NCBI GenBank assembly: GCA_002482775.1
Contig: DLGQ01000021.1
Coordinates: 5,745 to 28,308, forward strand
From: Flavobacteriales bacterium UBA7690
GTDB taxonomy: Bacteria; Bacteroidota; Bacteroidia; Flavobacteriales_F; PHOS-HE28
Direction of reading: 5' to 3'
Length of the DNA stretch: 22,564 bases
Numbering within the stretch: position 1 is the first letter of the stretch; the number at the start of each line of letters is the position of its first letter. Below the pieces are notes generated by a model that was given only the letters and a program-made list of their open reading frames with translations, was not told the origin of the DNA and did not search any database. Shown here piece by piece: positions 7,313-13,867 of this stretch. Made by a program: the position numbers and the translations under genes.

Positions 7313-7315
7313 GGT

Positions 7316-7708
7316 CTATGGATGAATGGTCAACGATCTCAATCCTTTTGCGCTGCGTGCTTCCAAGAAGGCCAAGCCACCCACGAAGAGCACTTCCGCC
7401 AACAAATGCACAACGCCCAGCATGCTCAGATCGCTTGCCTTGTTGATCAGCAAGCCCAAGCAGAAAAGGGCGTACAATGAGTTCGCGATGATGAGTGTAC
7501 GAACCGGGATCGGACGATAGGCTCCTAGCAATATGATGGACCCGGCGAACATGCCATAGCACAGTCCAACTATCCCCAATCGCGCGAACCACGCCACCGA
7601 AAGTCCCGAAAGCGGCGACCAGAACTCCCGGCCGAAGTACAGGACCAGTCCCGCCGCGATACCTGCGATGGCGTCCGTTCGGATGAGGGTTGGCAGCGAC
7701 CAGTTCAT
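7316..7708 (-). CDS. Small four-helix membrane protein, function unknown
   Basis: The protein has 130 residues with four predicted membrane segments (about 12-25, 39-62, 70-88, 95-112), among them a Gly/Leu-rich GLCYGMFAGSIILLG and a LIIANSLYALFCLGLL segment. I do not recognise a named family with confidence; size and layout resemble DoxX/SPW-like inner-membrane proteins. Its ATG overlaps the AlkD stop codon as ATGA (7705-7708), and the next gene begins 3 bases after its stop, so it is tightly embedded in the operon. Confidence 0.8.
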   Translation of the reverse strand: MNWSLPTLIRTDAIAGIAAGLVLYFGREFWSPLSGLSVAWFARLGIVGLCYGMFAGSIILLGAYRPIPVRTLIIANSLYALFCLGLLINKASDLSMLGVVHLLAEVLFVGGLAFLEARSAKGLRSLTIHP

Positions 7709-8496
7709 TGGCGTTCTGCTTTTGCCTTCGCCTTAGCAACGACTGCCTTCCGCCTCAAATCCCGTTTCTTCACACGCGTTGCGATCAACGGTCGGGTGAT
7801 GTCGCGCAGCACATCCCTTCCGATCCAGCGCTCGGAACTCACACCCGAGGCAGCGAGACGTGTGGAAAGTGCGACGACATGACCATTCAGCACAGCGCTG
7901 CGGCCACCCAACGAACGCAACGCCCAACTCACGGCCTTCTTCACGAAGTTGCGCTCATCGCTCGCAGCACGTTCGCACAGCGGGAGCAGCGCGATGTATG
8001 GTTCATCCGGGCCTTTCTTATCGTGGAGCGCACAACTGGCAAGCAGTGCGAAGGCCGCACGTCTCTCGAATTCTGGTTCGCGCTTGGCCCATTGCTTCAC
8101 CTTCGCCAATGCATGCTGTGTTTTGTCGAAGAGCACGAAACATGCGGTGTCGCAATCGGCCCAATTGCTGAAGTCCGCGCACCAAGCATCCATTAATGCC
8201 GGTGTCGTCAGGTTCGGATCAGCGACGAAGGTGGCCAGAGCCTTGGCTTCGTGCCAGCCGGTCTTCCAAAGCACTTCCGCGAGTTCGTGGTCTTTGCCGA
8301 TGGTCTTCGCCAGCTTCTTCACATCGACCATCGTGGTGCCGAAAGCCTTGTCGGTGTGAATGGCGAATCGGGTCGCGAGTTGATCACGGTAGCGCACCGT
8401 GCCATGCGCCTTCAACCAGTCCAGTGCGGCCTTCACATCCGCCACGCGACCGGCAGTTGTGACATTCTTCGGTAGTGCTTTCTTGGCCAATATCAT
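7705..8496 (-). CDS. DNA alkylation repair enzyme (AlkD-like HEAT-repeat glycosylase)
   Basis: I place the start at the ATG at 8496, which overlaps the upstream stop as ATGA; a longer frame to 8511 would need a TTG. This gives 263 residues. The body consists of paired helices typical of AlkD HEAT-like repeats, with the family-defining segments MVDVKKLAKTIGKDHELAEV, LWKTGWHEAKALATFV, WADCDTACFVLFDKT, RRAAFALLASCALHDK, and NFVKKAVSWALRSLGGR. AlkD removes N3- and N7-alkylated purines by trapping the flipped lesion. The tail (KKRDLRRKAVVAKAKAKAE) is strongly basic. Cytoplasmic DNA repair suits a cassette exposed to reactive chemicals. Confidence 0.92.
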   Translation of the reverse strand: MILAKKALPKNVTTAGRVADVKAALDWLKAHGTVRYRDQLATRFAIHTDKAFGTTMVDVKKLAKTIGKDHELAEVLWKTGWHEAKALATFVADPNLTTPALMDAWCADFSNWADCDTACFVLFDKTQHALAKVKQWAKREPEFERRAAFALLASCALHDKKGPDEPYIALLPLCERAASDERNFVKKAVSWALRSLGGRSAVLNGHVVALSTRLAASGVSSERWIGRDVLRDITRPLIATRVKKRDLRRKAVVAKAKAKAERQ

Positions 8497-8957
8497 TCGC
8501 CGATCACCCAATTCAATTCCGTGCGGTAGTCCCTCGGATCCTTCACATCATCCGGGTTGTTCAGGTAACGCTCGAAGAACCGGCCGGTCTCGGGAAGCTT
8601 CTGCTCGCGTACCCAATTCTGAAGTGCAGGCCACGCTTGCGACAGCCCTTCGTATGGCCCTTGATATACACAGCGTGCAACACGCTCAGCCGGCAATTTC
8701 GAGTTCTTGACGCGACCTGTTCCGGTGATCGCCTTTTCCACCGGGAATCCGATCTCGAAGTCGAAGGTGTCTGCCGGTCGGCGATGGTGATAGGAGAACA
8801 TCGGTCCGGCGGGTCGCATGCCCTGATCGGCGAGCGTCTTGATGATCTCCTGGATCGCAGGATCCATGTACTTCGGCATGTCGCTGCCGGGGATCACGAG
8901 CGGGATGGCAGCCGTGATGATCTCTTTGGTGGTGATAAGTTCTGGTGTTGTTATCAT
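8493..8957 (-). CDS. GyrI-like / effector-binding domain protein
   Basis: The protein has 154 residues. The GyrI-like (AraC effector-binding, SOUL-like) fold is recognisable from the N-terminal strand with IITAAIPLVIPGSDMPKYM, the middle GPMFSYHH, FDFEIGFPVEK, and the C-terminal VARCVYQGPYEGLSQAWPAL followed by FFERYLNNPDDV. Stand-alone GyrI-like proteins bind or hydrolyse small aromatic compounds in some bacteria. No DNA-binding domain is attached. The stop overlaps the AlkD start by ATGA; 49 bases separate it from the DUF1801 gene upstream. Confidence 0.88.
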   Translation of the reverse strand: MITTPELITTKEIITAAIPLVIPGSDMPKYMDPAIQEIIKTLADQGMRPAGPMFSYHHRRPADTFDFEIGFPVEKAITGTGRVKNSKLPAERVARCVYQGPYEGLSQAWPALQNWVREQKLPETGRFFERYLNNPDDVKDPRDYRTELNWVIGE

Positions 8958-9006
8958 GGGGTTGGAGATCAGATGGTCAATTGATCAGATAATGGACAGG
9001 AGCCGG

Positions 9007-9402
9007 TCAGATGAGTTCTATCCATACGCCCACGATCGCCTTGAGCGCACCTTGTTTGGACTTGATGTCGGCCATGTCCTCGAAAACGATCTGCCCACGG
9101 TCGTTGCCGAGCCAACTGATCAGGCCTTCTGGATCTGGTATGCGGTCCTTCACCACGATGCCTTTGGCTTTGGCACCGGCGTGCAGGATGATCATCGCCT
9201 CCTTCACGTGTTTCGGTCCGTTCAGCGTGGCGAACCAATCGTTGGTGCGGAAGCTGGAGGTGTTCCACTTCACCCCTTCTTCGATCGATGGATCAACGCT
9301 GAGGATGATCGCACGCAAAGCGTCCAACTCATTGCGCAATGGATGCTTGTGCGCATCGAGGACTGCGGTGGTGGCGGGGTCGAAACGGTCCATCAGGATC
9401 AT
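9007..9402 (-). CDS. DUF1801 domain protein
   Basis: The protein has 131 residues. Features are LDALRAIILSVDPSIEEGVK, WNTSSFRTNDWFATLN, and the GQIVFEDMADI strand near the end. DUF1801 is a small frataxin/YjbR-like fold with no settled function, sometimes linked to iron. The ATG at 9402 overlaps the stop of the preceding SRPBCC gene (ATGA); an alternative start at residue 4 (MDRF) is possible. It is a second DUF1801 protein in the same run, the other being the zinc-ribbon fusion. Confidence 0.9.
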   Translation of the reverse strand: MILMDRFDPATTAVLDAHKHPLRNELDALRAIILSVDPSIEEGVKWNTSSFRTNDWFATLNGPKHVKEAMIILHAGAKAKGIVVKDRIPDPEGLISWLGNDRGQIVFEDMADIKSKQGALKAIVGVWIELI

Positions 9403-9812
9403 TGTGCTTCAGCGTGTGCCTTGAACCGATCGAGTATGGCCTGCCAGCCGCCGCGTTGCATCTCAACAGGGTTCTGCGCCTCCGCATCGAAGGCTTCGGT
9501 AACCAATGTGCCACCAGCCTTTTTCTCGAAGATGATCTCACAGCTTCGGCCATCGGCCATGGTGTAGGCGATGCGCTTGTGCGGTTGCACATCGTCGTAC
9601 ACGCCCTCGAAGTCGAAGCTGAAGCTGCCGTCGCGCGCGGCCATGGTGCTGCTGAATTTACCACCGGTCCTCAGGTCATTGGTCGCCTTGGGGCAATGCC
9701 AATCATCGCTGGCGGCGTTCCATTGCATGATGTGCGCGGGCTCCGTCCAGATGTTCCAGACGTGAGCAACTGGTTTGTTCACCAGTATTGAGATCGTGAT
9801 GCGGGTGCTCAT
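9399..9812 (-). CDS. SRPBCC/AHSA1-family protein
   Basis: The protein has 137 residues from the ATG at 9812. The open frame continues upstream, but that part only translates a palindromic repeat. Domain features are ISILVNKPVAHVWNIWTEP, IMQWNAASDDWHCP, LRTGGKFSSTMAARDG, FDFEGVYDDVQPHKRIAYTM, and the C-terminal GGWQAILDRFKAHAE helix. The W-NAASDDWHCP pattern marks a distinct AHSA1 subgroup that is common in Bacteroidota. The gene is separated from arr by 61 bases holding a hairpin and overlaps DUF1801 by 4 bases. Ligand unknown. Confidence 0.92.
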   Translation of the reverse strand: MSTRITISILVNKPVAHVWNIWTEPAHIMQWNAASDDWHCPKATNDLRTGGKFSSTMAARDGSFSFDFEGVYDDVQPHKRIAYTMADGRSCEIIFEKKAGGTLVTEAFDAEAQNPVEMQRGGWQAILDRFKAHAEAQ

Positions 9813-9842
9813 GGTATTGTGTGATTTGTTGGGGCGCGTGTC

Positions 9843-9863
9843 ATCCCGGGCCTGACCCGGGAT
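9843..9863. repeat. REP-like GC palindrome (ATCCCGGG-CCTGA-CCCGGGAT)
   Basis: This is a perfect 8-bp inverted repeat with a 5-base loop. Its wording (GTCATCCCGGGCCTGACCCGGGAT) is the kind of dispersed extragenic palindrome that, when translated, yields the well-known spurious PGQARDD peptide. It sits between the arr and SRPBCC genes inside the operon. It could stabilise upstream RNA or weaken transcription past it. Whether other copies exist in this genome cannot be seen here. Confidence 0.7.
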
Positions 9864-9873
9864 TGCGCCCGTA

Positions 9874-10275
9874 CTAGTCTTCAATGGCTTCGATGCCTTG
9901 CTCTTTCAGCCGTTGCAAATTGTCCTTCATGGCTTGGAGTTGCTCGGGCGCGTGGCCTTTCCAATCCTTCACTTCGCCCACGACGCGCAACGCCTCTTTT
10001 GTGCGATACGACTTGGTGGGATTGCCCGGGAACTTCTTGTCAGTCAGGTTCGGGTCGTCCTCGAAAGCGCCTGTCGGTTCCACGATGTAGATGTGTCCAC
10101 GTCCTTCCCCAACGGCCAGTTCAGCACCCCAGGTCGCAGCGTCCAATGTGGCGGAGAAGTAGACATACTTCGCTTTGTTGCGTTGGCCGTAGTTCGAGTT
10201 GAAGCCGGGCTCGATGAGCGTGTCCGTCGCTAGATCAACCTTGGTGCCGTGGTAATAGATGGGTGTATCCGTCAT
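9874..10275 (-). CDS. arr: Rifamycin ADP-ribosyltransferase (Arr family)
   Basis: The protein has 133 residues, the usual Arr length. It transfers ADP-ribose from NAD to a hydroxyl of rifampicin, inactivating the drug. Hallmarks are YYHGTK at residues 7-12, LIEPGFNSNYGQR at 20-32, the AKYVYFSATLDAATWGAELA run, IYIVEPTG at 62-69, DDPNLTDKKFPGNPTKSYR at 73-91 and the RVVGEV strand. These are near-invariant across Arr proteins. It lies 3 bases after the first SRPBCC gene, under the ArsR-type promoter. Base composition is like its neighbours, with no integron or transposon nearby, so it looks like an environmental chromosomal copy and not a recent mobile acquisition. Confidence 0.95.
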   Translation of the reverse strand: MTDTPIYYHGTKVDLATDTLIEPGFNSNYGQRNKAKYVYFSATLDAATWGAELAVGEGRGHIYIVEPTGAFEDDPNLTDKKFPGNPTKSYRTKEALRVVGEVKDWKGHAPEQLQAMKDNLQRLKEQGIEAIED

Positions 10276-10278
10276 GGT

Positions 10279-10746
10279 TCAGCGATTTCGTGGCGCTTCC
10301 AAGTATGCGGACAGGCGAGCGAGCGTCTGCTTACCGCCTTCGATCGCACCGAACTTCTCCACAACCAGGTCGCGCGCTTCTTTGGTGAGGAAGAGGGAGC
10401 GCATGGTGATCAGCGTTCCGCCATCGGTCTCAACGAAGGTGATGGTTGCTTCGAACATCACGTTGTCCTCCCATTCGCCGTGGTCGTGTACGATGCGCTC
10501 CACCGGGGTGATCTCTTTGTACACCACCAGATTCGGGAACACGGTACCGTCCGGACCGGTCATGGTGAATTTCCATGTACCTCCGACGCGGAAGTCCATC
10601 GAAATGGTCTTGGTCACAAAGCCGTCCGGACCGTACCACTGTTCGAGGTGAACGGGATCGCTCCATGCCTCGAAGACCAGCGCTCGCGGCGCCTTCACAG
10701 TACGAGTGATGATGACCTCGCGTTCGGTTTCCGGCATCGTCCTCAT
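10279..10746 (-). CDS. SRPBCC/AHSA1-family protein paired with ArsR regulator
   Basis: The protein has 155 residues from the ATG at 10746, which overlaps the ArsR stop as ATGA; a second ATG lies at 10737. Segments are VIITRTVKAPRALVFEAWSD, HLEQWYGPDGFVTKTISMDF, RVGGTWKFTMTGPDG, PNLVVYKEITPVERIVHDHG and KEARDLVVEKFGAIEGGKQT. ArsR plus AHSA1 as a translationally coupled pair is a very common arrangement; the SRPBCC protein may bind a ligand linked to induction, but this is not established. It is the second gene of the cassette, just ahead of arr. Confidence 0.93.
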   Translation of the reverse strand: MRTMPETEREVIITRTVKAPRALVFEAWSDPVHLEQWYGPDGFVTKTISMDFRVGGTWKFTMTGPDGTVFPNLVVYKEITPVERIVHDHGEWEDNVMFEATITFVETDGGTLITMRSLFLTKEARDLVVEKFGAIEGGKQTLARLSAYLEAPRNR

Positions 10747-11120
10747 GACTTCTTCTTCTTGGTCTTCGTTGTCTTCACGGGAGCGGCCTTCGCGGCAATC
10801 GACTTGGCCTGCAGTTCCATCAAGTAGGCGTCCAGCCGATCGAAGCGCTCTTCCCACATCTGGCGGTATTGTTCGATCCAGGCATCGGCTTCGCGGAGCG
10901 GTTCGGCCTTCAGTTCACAGGGGCGCCATTGGGCCTCCTTACTGCGTGCGATCAGCTGCGCACGCTCCAACACCTTCAAGTGTTTGCTGATCGCCGGCAA
11001 ACTCATCGCGAACGGCGCAGCGATCTCGTTCACCGAGGCAGCTCCCGTGGCAAGTCGCGCAAGAATGGCCCGCCGTGTCGGGTCGGCGAGGGCGGAGAAG
11101 GTGAGCGAGAGGCGGTCCAT
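10743..11120 (-). CDS. ArsR-family winged-helix repressor, head of the cassette
   Basis: The protein has 125 residues from the ATG at 11120 (MDRLSLTFSALADPTRRAIL). The longer open frame upstream runs across the promoter and is not coding. The winged helix covers residues 1-90: LADPTRRAILARLATGAAS, NEIAAPFAMSLPAISKHLKV as the recognition helix, and LERAQLIARSKEAQWRPCEL as the wing. No Cys-based metal site (such as ELCVCDL) is present, so metal sensing is unlikely; it belongs to the SdpR-like group found with SRPBCC genes. The last 20 residues are Lys/Ala/Thr-rich (ending KTTKTKKKKS). It probably represses its own operon through the palindrome in its promoter. Confidence 0.93.
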   Translation of the reverse strand: MDRLSLTFSALADPTRRAILARLATGAASVNEIAAPFAMSLPAISKHLKVLERAQLIARSKEAQWRPCELKAEPLREADAWIEQYRQMWEERFDRLDAYLMELQAKSIAAKAAPVKTTKTKKKKS

Positions 11121-11134
11121 GGTTTTTGACGAGG

Positions 11135-11166
11135 CAAACGTATTAAACCAGTTGGTTAAATACAAA
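11135..11166 (-). promoter_or_regulatory. ArsR operon promoter (TTTG -33, TACGTTTG -7)
   Basis: On the minus strand, TTTG (+ strand 11163-11166) and TACGTTTG (11135-11142) are separated by exactly 20 bases, an excellent match to the Bacteroidota sigma consensus TTTG-N19-21-TAnnTTTG. The -7 box ends 14 bases before the ATG. It drives the 13-gene run. Confidence 0.8.
11143..11160. promoter_or_regulatory. Probable ArsR operator palindrome
   Basis: TTAAACCA-GT-TGGTTAAA is an inverted repeat with 7 of 8 arm positions paired. It fills the spacer between the -33 and -7 boxes, so a bound dimer would block RNA polymerase. Size and symmetry fit ArsR-type winged-helix dimers. Confidence 0.72.
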
Positions 11167-11230
11167 CGTTCGTCAATTTCTGATCATTGGACACAACGAA
11201 TACCACGGTCGGTTGCGATACCACGCGGGC

Positions 11231-11238
11231 TACCTTCG
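11231..11238 (+). promoter_or_regulatory. Promoter -7 box of osmC-selU-selD
   Basis: TACCTTCG matches TAnnTTTG with one change and is followed by CA, as is usual at start sites in this group. It lies 22 bases before the OsmC ATG. No convincing -33 box is visible at the expected spacing. Confidence 0.5.
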
Positions 11239-11260
11239 CACCCTAACCTAAAGACAGATC

Positions 11261-11701
11261 ATGGCCATTAACCGCAAAGCGACCGCGAATTGGAAAGGCA
11301 CCGGTAAAGAAGGTTCCGGCACGGTATCCACCACGAGCGGCGTGTTGAGCAATACGCCCCACTCCTTCCTCACCCGCTTCGTGAGCGAGGATGGAAAAGC
11401 AGGCACCAATCCGGAGGAACTGATCGCTGCGGCACACGCAAGCTGTTTCACCATGGCCATGAGCTTCGGGTTGAACAAAGCGGGGTTCACCGCTGATACG
11501 CTCGAATGCACTGCTACCGTGAAGATGGATAAAGTGGGCGAAGGCATGGGCGTGGTCGGGATCCACTTGGATCTGAAAGGGACCGTTCCTGCGATCTCTG
11601 CCGAAGAGTTCCAGACCGTTGCAGAAGGTGCGAAGGCCAACTGCCCCATCAGCCAATTGCTCAAGAGCGTGCCCATCACCATGGCCGCTGTCTTGGCCTA
11701 G
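11261..11701 (+). CDS. OsmC-family peroxiredoxin
   Basis: The protein has 146 residues, with the two conserved cysteines of the family: Cys62 in AAHASCFTMAMS and Cys128 in AKANCPIS. OsmC proteins are cytoplasmic dimers that reduce organic hydroperoxides using a Cys pair. The N-terminal KATANWKGTGKEGSGTVST is typical of the OsmC (rather than Ohr) branch. It diverges from the ArsR gene and is followed 25 bases later by selU, so the selenium genes may be transcribed with it. Start choice is simple: the first ATG after the promoter. Confidence 0.95.
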   Translation: MAINRKATANWKGTGKEGSGTVSTTSGVLSNTPHSFLTRFVSEDGKAGTNPEELIAAAHASCFTMAMSFGLNKAGFTADTLECTATVKMDKVGEGMGVVGIHLDLKGTVPAISAEEFQTVAEGAKANCPISQLLKSVPITMAAVLA

Positions 11702-11726
11702 CGCCGGTCGCAAGCCGATAACGAGC

Positions 11727-12740
11727 ATGTTACGCGCGTTGCCTGTTGCCGAATGGTTGGTAGCAAGCATGCCGATCATCGATGTCCGCTCTCCGGGGGA
11801 ATTCGCCCGAGGGCATATACCCGGCGCGCACAACCTTCCGCTCTTCACCAATGAGGAGCGCGCGGTCGTAGGTACCATCTATAAACAACAGGGCCGTGAT
11901 ACTGCTGTGCTGGAAGGCTTACGCATCGTGGGGCCGAAACTGGCGTGGATCGTTGAACAGGCACAGGCGTTGGCACCTGACGGAAGGATCCGTGTGCATT
12001 GCTGGCGTGGTGGTGAACGCAGTGCCAGTGTGGCTTGGTTGCTGGACAAAGCGGGGTTCGATGAGGTGCTCACGTTGAAGCGGGGCTACAAAGGATTTCG
12101 CGGACATGTGCAGGCATCGTTCACGGCTCCGCTCCTACTGAAAGTGATCGGCGGTTACACAGGAACCGGGAAAACGGAAACCTTGAAAGAGCTGGCAGCC
12201 TTGGGTGAACAGACCGTGGACCTGGAAGCGCTAGCCAAACACAAGGGCTCTGCCTTCGGCGCGCTCGGCGAAGAACCACAGCCCACCACCGAACAGTTCG
12301 AGAACCTTCTTTGGCACCGCCTTCAACGTATCGATCCTTCTCGCCAGATCTGGGTGGAAGACGAAAGCGCGTTGATCGGTCGGGTCTGTATCCCTCCGAG
12401 TTTCTTCGCGCAGATGCGTTCTGCGGTCCTGTACTTCGCCGAGATGCCCGTGGAGGATCGTGCAGACCGCCTCGTGAAGGACTACGGACGATTCCCGACC
12501 GACCAGTTGGCCGAAGCCGTGCAGCGGATCGGCAAACGCGTCGGGCCGCAGCACTGCAAAGCGGCACTCGCTGCGCTGGAAGCCGGCGACCTCAAGCAGG
12601 TGGCGTTGATCACGCTGCGTTACTACGACAAGTCTTACCGCTACGGGTCTTCGCAGCGAGACCCACATCGCATCCTCTCATTACCGGTCACCGCCAGCGA
12701 TCTGACGGGCCTCGCAGAACGTTTGATCGCATCCACATGA
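11727..12740 (+). CDS. mnmH: tRNA 2-selenouridine synthase (SelU/MnmH)
   Basis: The protein has 337 residues from the ATG at 11727; the frame is open further upstream but overlaps osmC. It converts the 2-thiouridine at tRNA wobble position 34 to 2-selenouridine, using selenophosphate, through a geranylated intermediate. Residues 15-125 are a rhodanese domain (IIDVRSPGEFARGHIPGA), with catalytic Cys92 in VHCWRGGERSAS. Residues 140-337 are a P-loop domain with Walker A GGYTGTGKTE at 142-151 and the family segments LAKHKGSAFGALGE and IWVEDESALIG. The stop overlaps the selD start as ATGA, so enzyme and selenium donor are made together. Confidence 0.95.
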   Translation: MLRALPVAEWLVASMPIIDVRSPGEFARGHIPGAHNLPLFTNEERAVVGTIYKQQGRDTAVLEGLRIVGPKLAWIVEQAQALAPDGRIRVHCWRGGERSASVAWLLDKAGFDEVLTLKRGYKGFRGHVQASFTAPLLLKVIGGYTGTGKTETLKELAALGEQTVDLEALAKHKGSAFGALGEEPQPTTEQFENLLWHRLQRIDPSRQIWVEDESALIGRVCIPPSFFAQMRSAVLYFAEMPVEDRADRLVKDYGRFPTDQLAEAVQRIGKRVGPQHCKAALAALEAGDLKQVALITLRYYDKSYRYGSSQRDPHRILSLPVTASDLTGLAERLIAST

Positions 12741-13786
12741 GCACATCTTCCCCCGCTCCCATCCGCCTCTCCCAGTTCAGTCGTGGTGCTGGCTGTGGTT
12801 GCAAGATCGCGCCGGCGGTTTTGGAGACCATCCTGAAAAGTGATCTTGGCACGTTCCCCGATCCAGCGCCACTCGTTGGTTATGGCTCGCGCGACGATGC
12901 TGCCGTGTATTCCATCGGCGACGGTCGTTGCATCATCAGCACCACCGATTTCTTCACCCCGATCGTGGACGATGCGTTCGATTTCGGCCGCATCGCTGCT
13001 ACCAATGCCCTGAGCGATGTGTATGCCATGGGCGGGAAACCGCTGCTGGCCGTGGCGATCCTCGGTTGGCCAATCGAGAAACTGCCACCCGAGCTCGCCC
13101 AACAAGTGCTGGAAGGTGCCCGAAAAGCCTGCCACGATGCCGGCATCCCGCTAGCCGGTGGCCATAGTATCGATTCAACAGAGCCCTTCTTCGGCCTGGC
13201 CGTTACCGGTGAAGTGCAGCAGGCACACCTGAAACGGAACGATACCGCACAGGAGGGAGATCTGATCTATTTGACCAAACCCCTCGGTGTGGGCATCCTT
13301 AGCACGGCGCAAAAGCGGGGCATCCTGGAACCTGCGGATGCAGAAATGATGCGCGAAAGCATGACCACGTTGAACACGGTCGGGATGCAACTGGGCCGGG
13401 TCGATGGTGTACATGCCTTGACGGATGTTACGGGTTTCGGCCTGCTGGGTCACTTGTTGGAAATGTGCGGCGATCGCCTCGGGGCAGAACTACAGTACGA
13501 TGCTATCCCCAAGTTCGCCGCAGCGCAGGCCTTTATAGCCCAAGGGTGTTACCCGGACGGTGCTTTGCGCAACTGGAAAAGCTATGCACACCGGGTGGAA
13601 GGAGCCAGTTCGATGGAGCGCATGTTCATGCTCTCCGATCCTCAGACTAGCGGTGGATTGCTGATCGCCGTGGACCCCAATGAGCAGGGAAGAATTGAGG
13701 ATGTACTTGCCTCGGTTGGGCCAATTGCTACGTTCATCGGTCGATTCTCCGCACACAGGAGTCCCACCACGGTGGAAGTGAAGTGA
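12737..13786 (+). CDS. selD: Selenophosphate synthetase (SelD)
   Basis: The protein has 349 residues. It makes selenophosphate, AMP and phosphate from selenide, ATP and water. The N-terminal GAGCGCKIAP holds Cys20, equivalent to E. coli Cys17; there is no in-frame UGA, so this is the Cys form. The AIR-synthase-like fold shows GSRDDAAVY, the metal-binding TTDFFTPIVDDAFDFGRIAA, NALSDVYAMGG, AGGHSID, the ALTDVTGFGLLGHL motif and the SDPQTSGGLL segment near the C-terminus. The start overlaps selU. With no selA or selB in the window, the local output is 2-selenouridine in tRNA. Confidence 0.97.
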   Translation: MSTSSPAPIRLSQFSRGAGCGCKIAPAVLETILKSDLGTFPDPAPLVGYGSRDDAAVYSIGDGRCIISTTDFFTPIVDDAFDFGRIAATNALSDVYAMGGKPLLAVAILGWPIEKLPPELAQQVLEGARKACHDAGIPLAGGHSIDSTEPFFGLAVTGEVQQAHLKRNDTAQEGDLIYLTKPLGVGILSTAQKRGILEPADAEMMRESMTTLNTVGMQLGRVDGVHALTDVTGFGLLGHLLEMCGDRLGAELQYDAIPKFAAAQAFIAQGCYPDGALRNWKSYAHRVEGASSMERMFMLSDPQTSGGLLIAVDPNEQGRIEDVLASVGPIATFIGRFSAHRSPTTVEVK

Positions 13787-13867
13787 CCACTTGCGCCCTT
13801 ATTCGTCCGAAATTCGCACCGGCGGTGAATGCCGTCATTATGCTCCACGTAAACCATACGTTAAACA

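Noticed and set aside
8497..8511. Longer AlkD start at 8511
   Set aside because: It would need TTG; the ATG at 8496 overlapping the upstream stop is a better start.
9813..9884. N-terminal extension of the SRPBCC gene up to 9884
   Set aside because: The extra residues translate the REP-like palindrome and overlap the arr stop; the ATG at 9812 starts the domain.
10249..10827. 192-codon plus-strand frame opposite the SRPBCC/ArsR pair
   Set aside because: The opposite strand has two clear protein families; this translation has no recognisable domain.
11243..11878. 211-codon minus-strand frame opposite osmC and selU
   Set aside because: It overlaps two firmly identified genes and reads as low-quality antisense sequence.
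12785..12815. Selenocysteine (UGA) in SelD
   Set aside because: The active-site codon is TGT (Cys20) and no in-frame UGA occurs.
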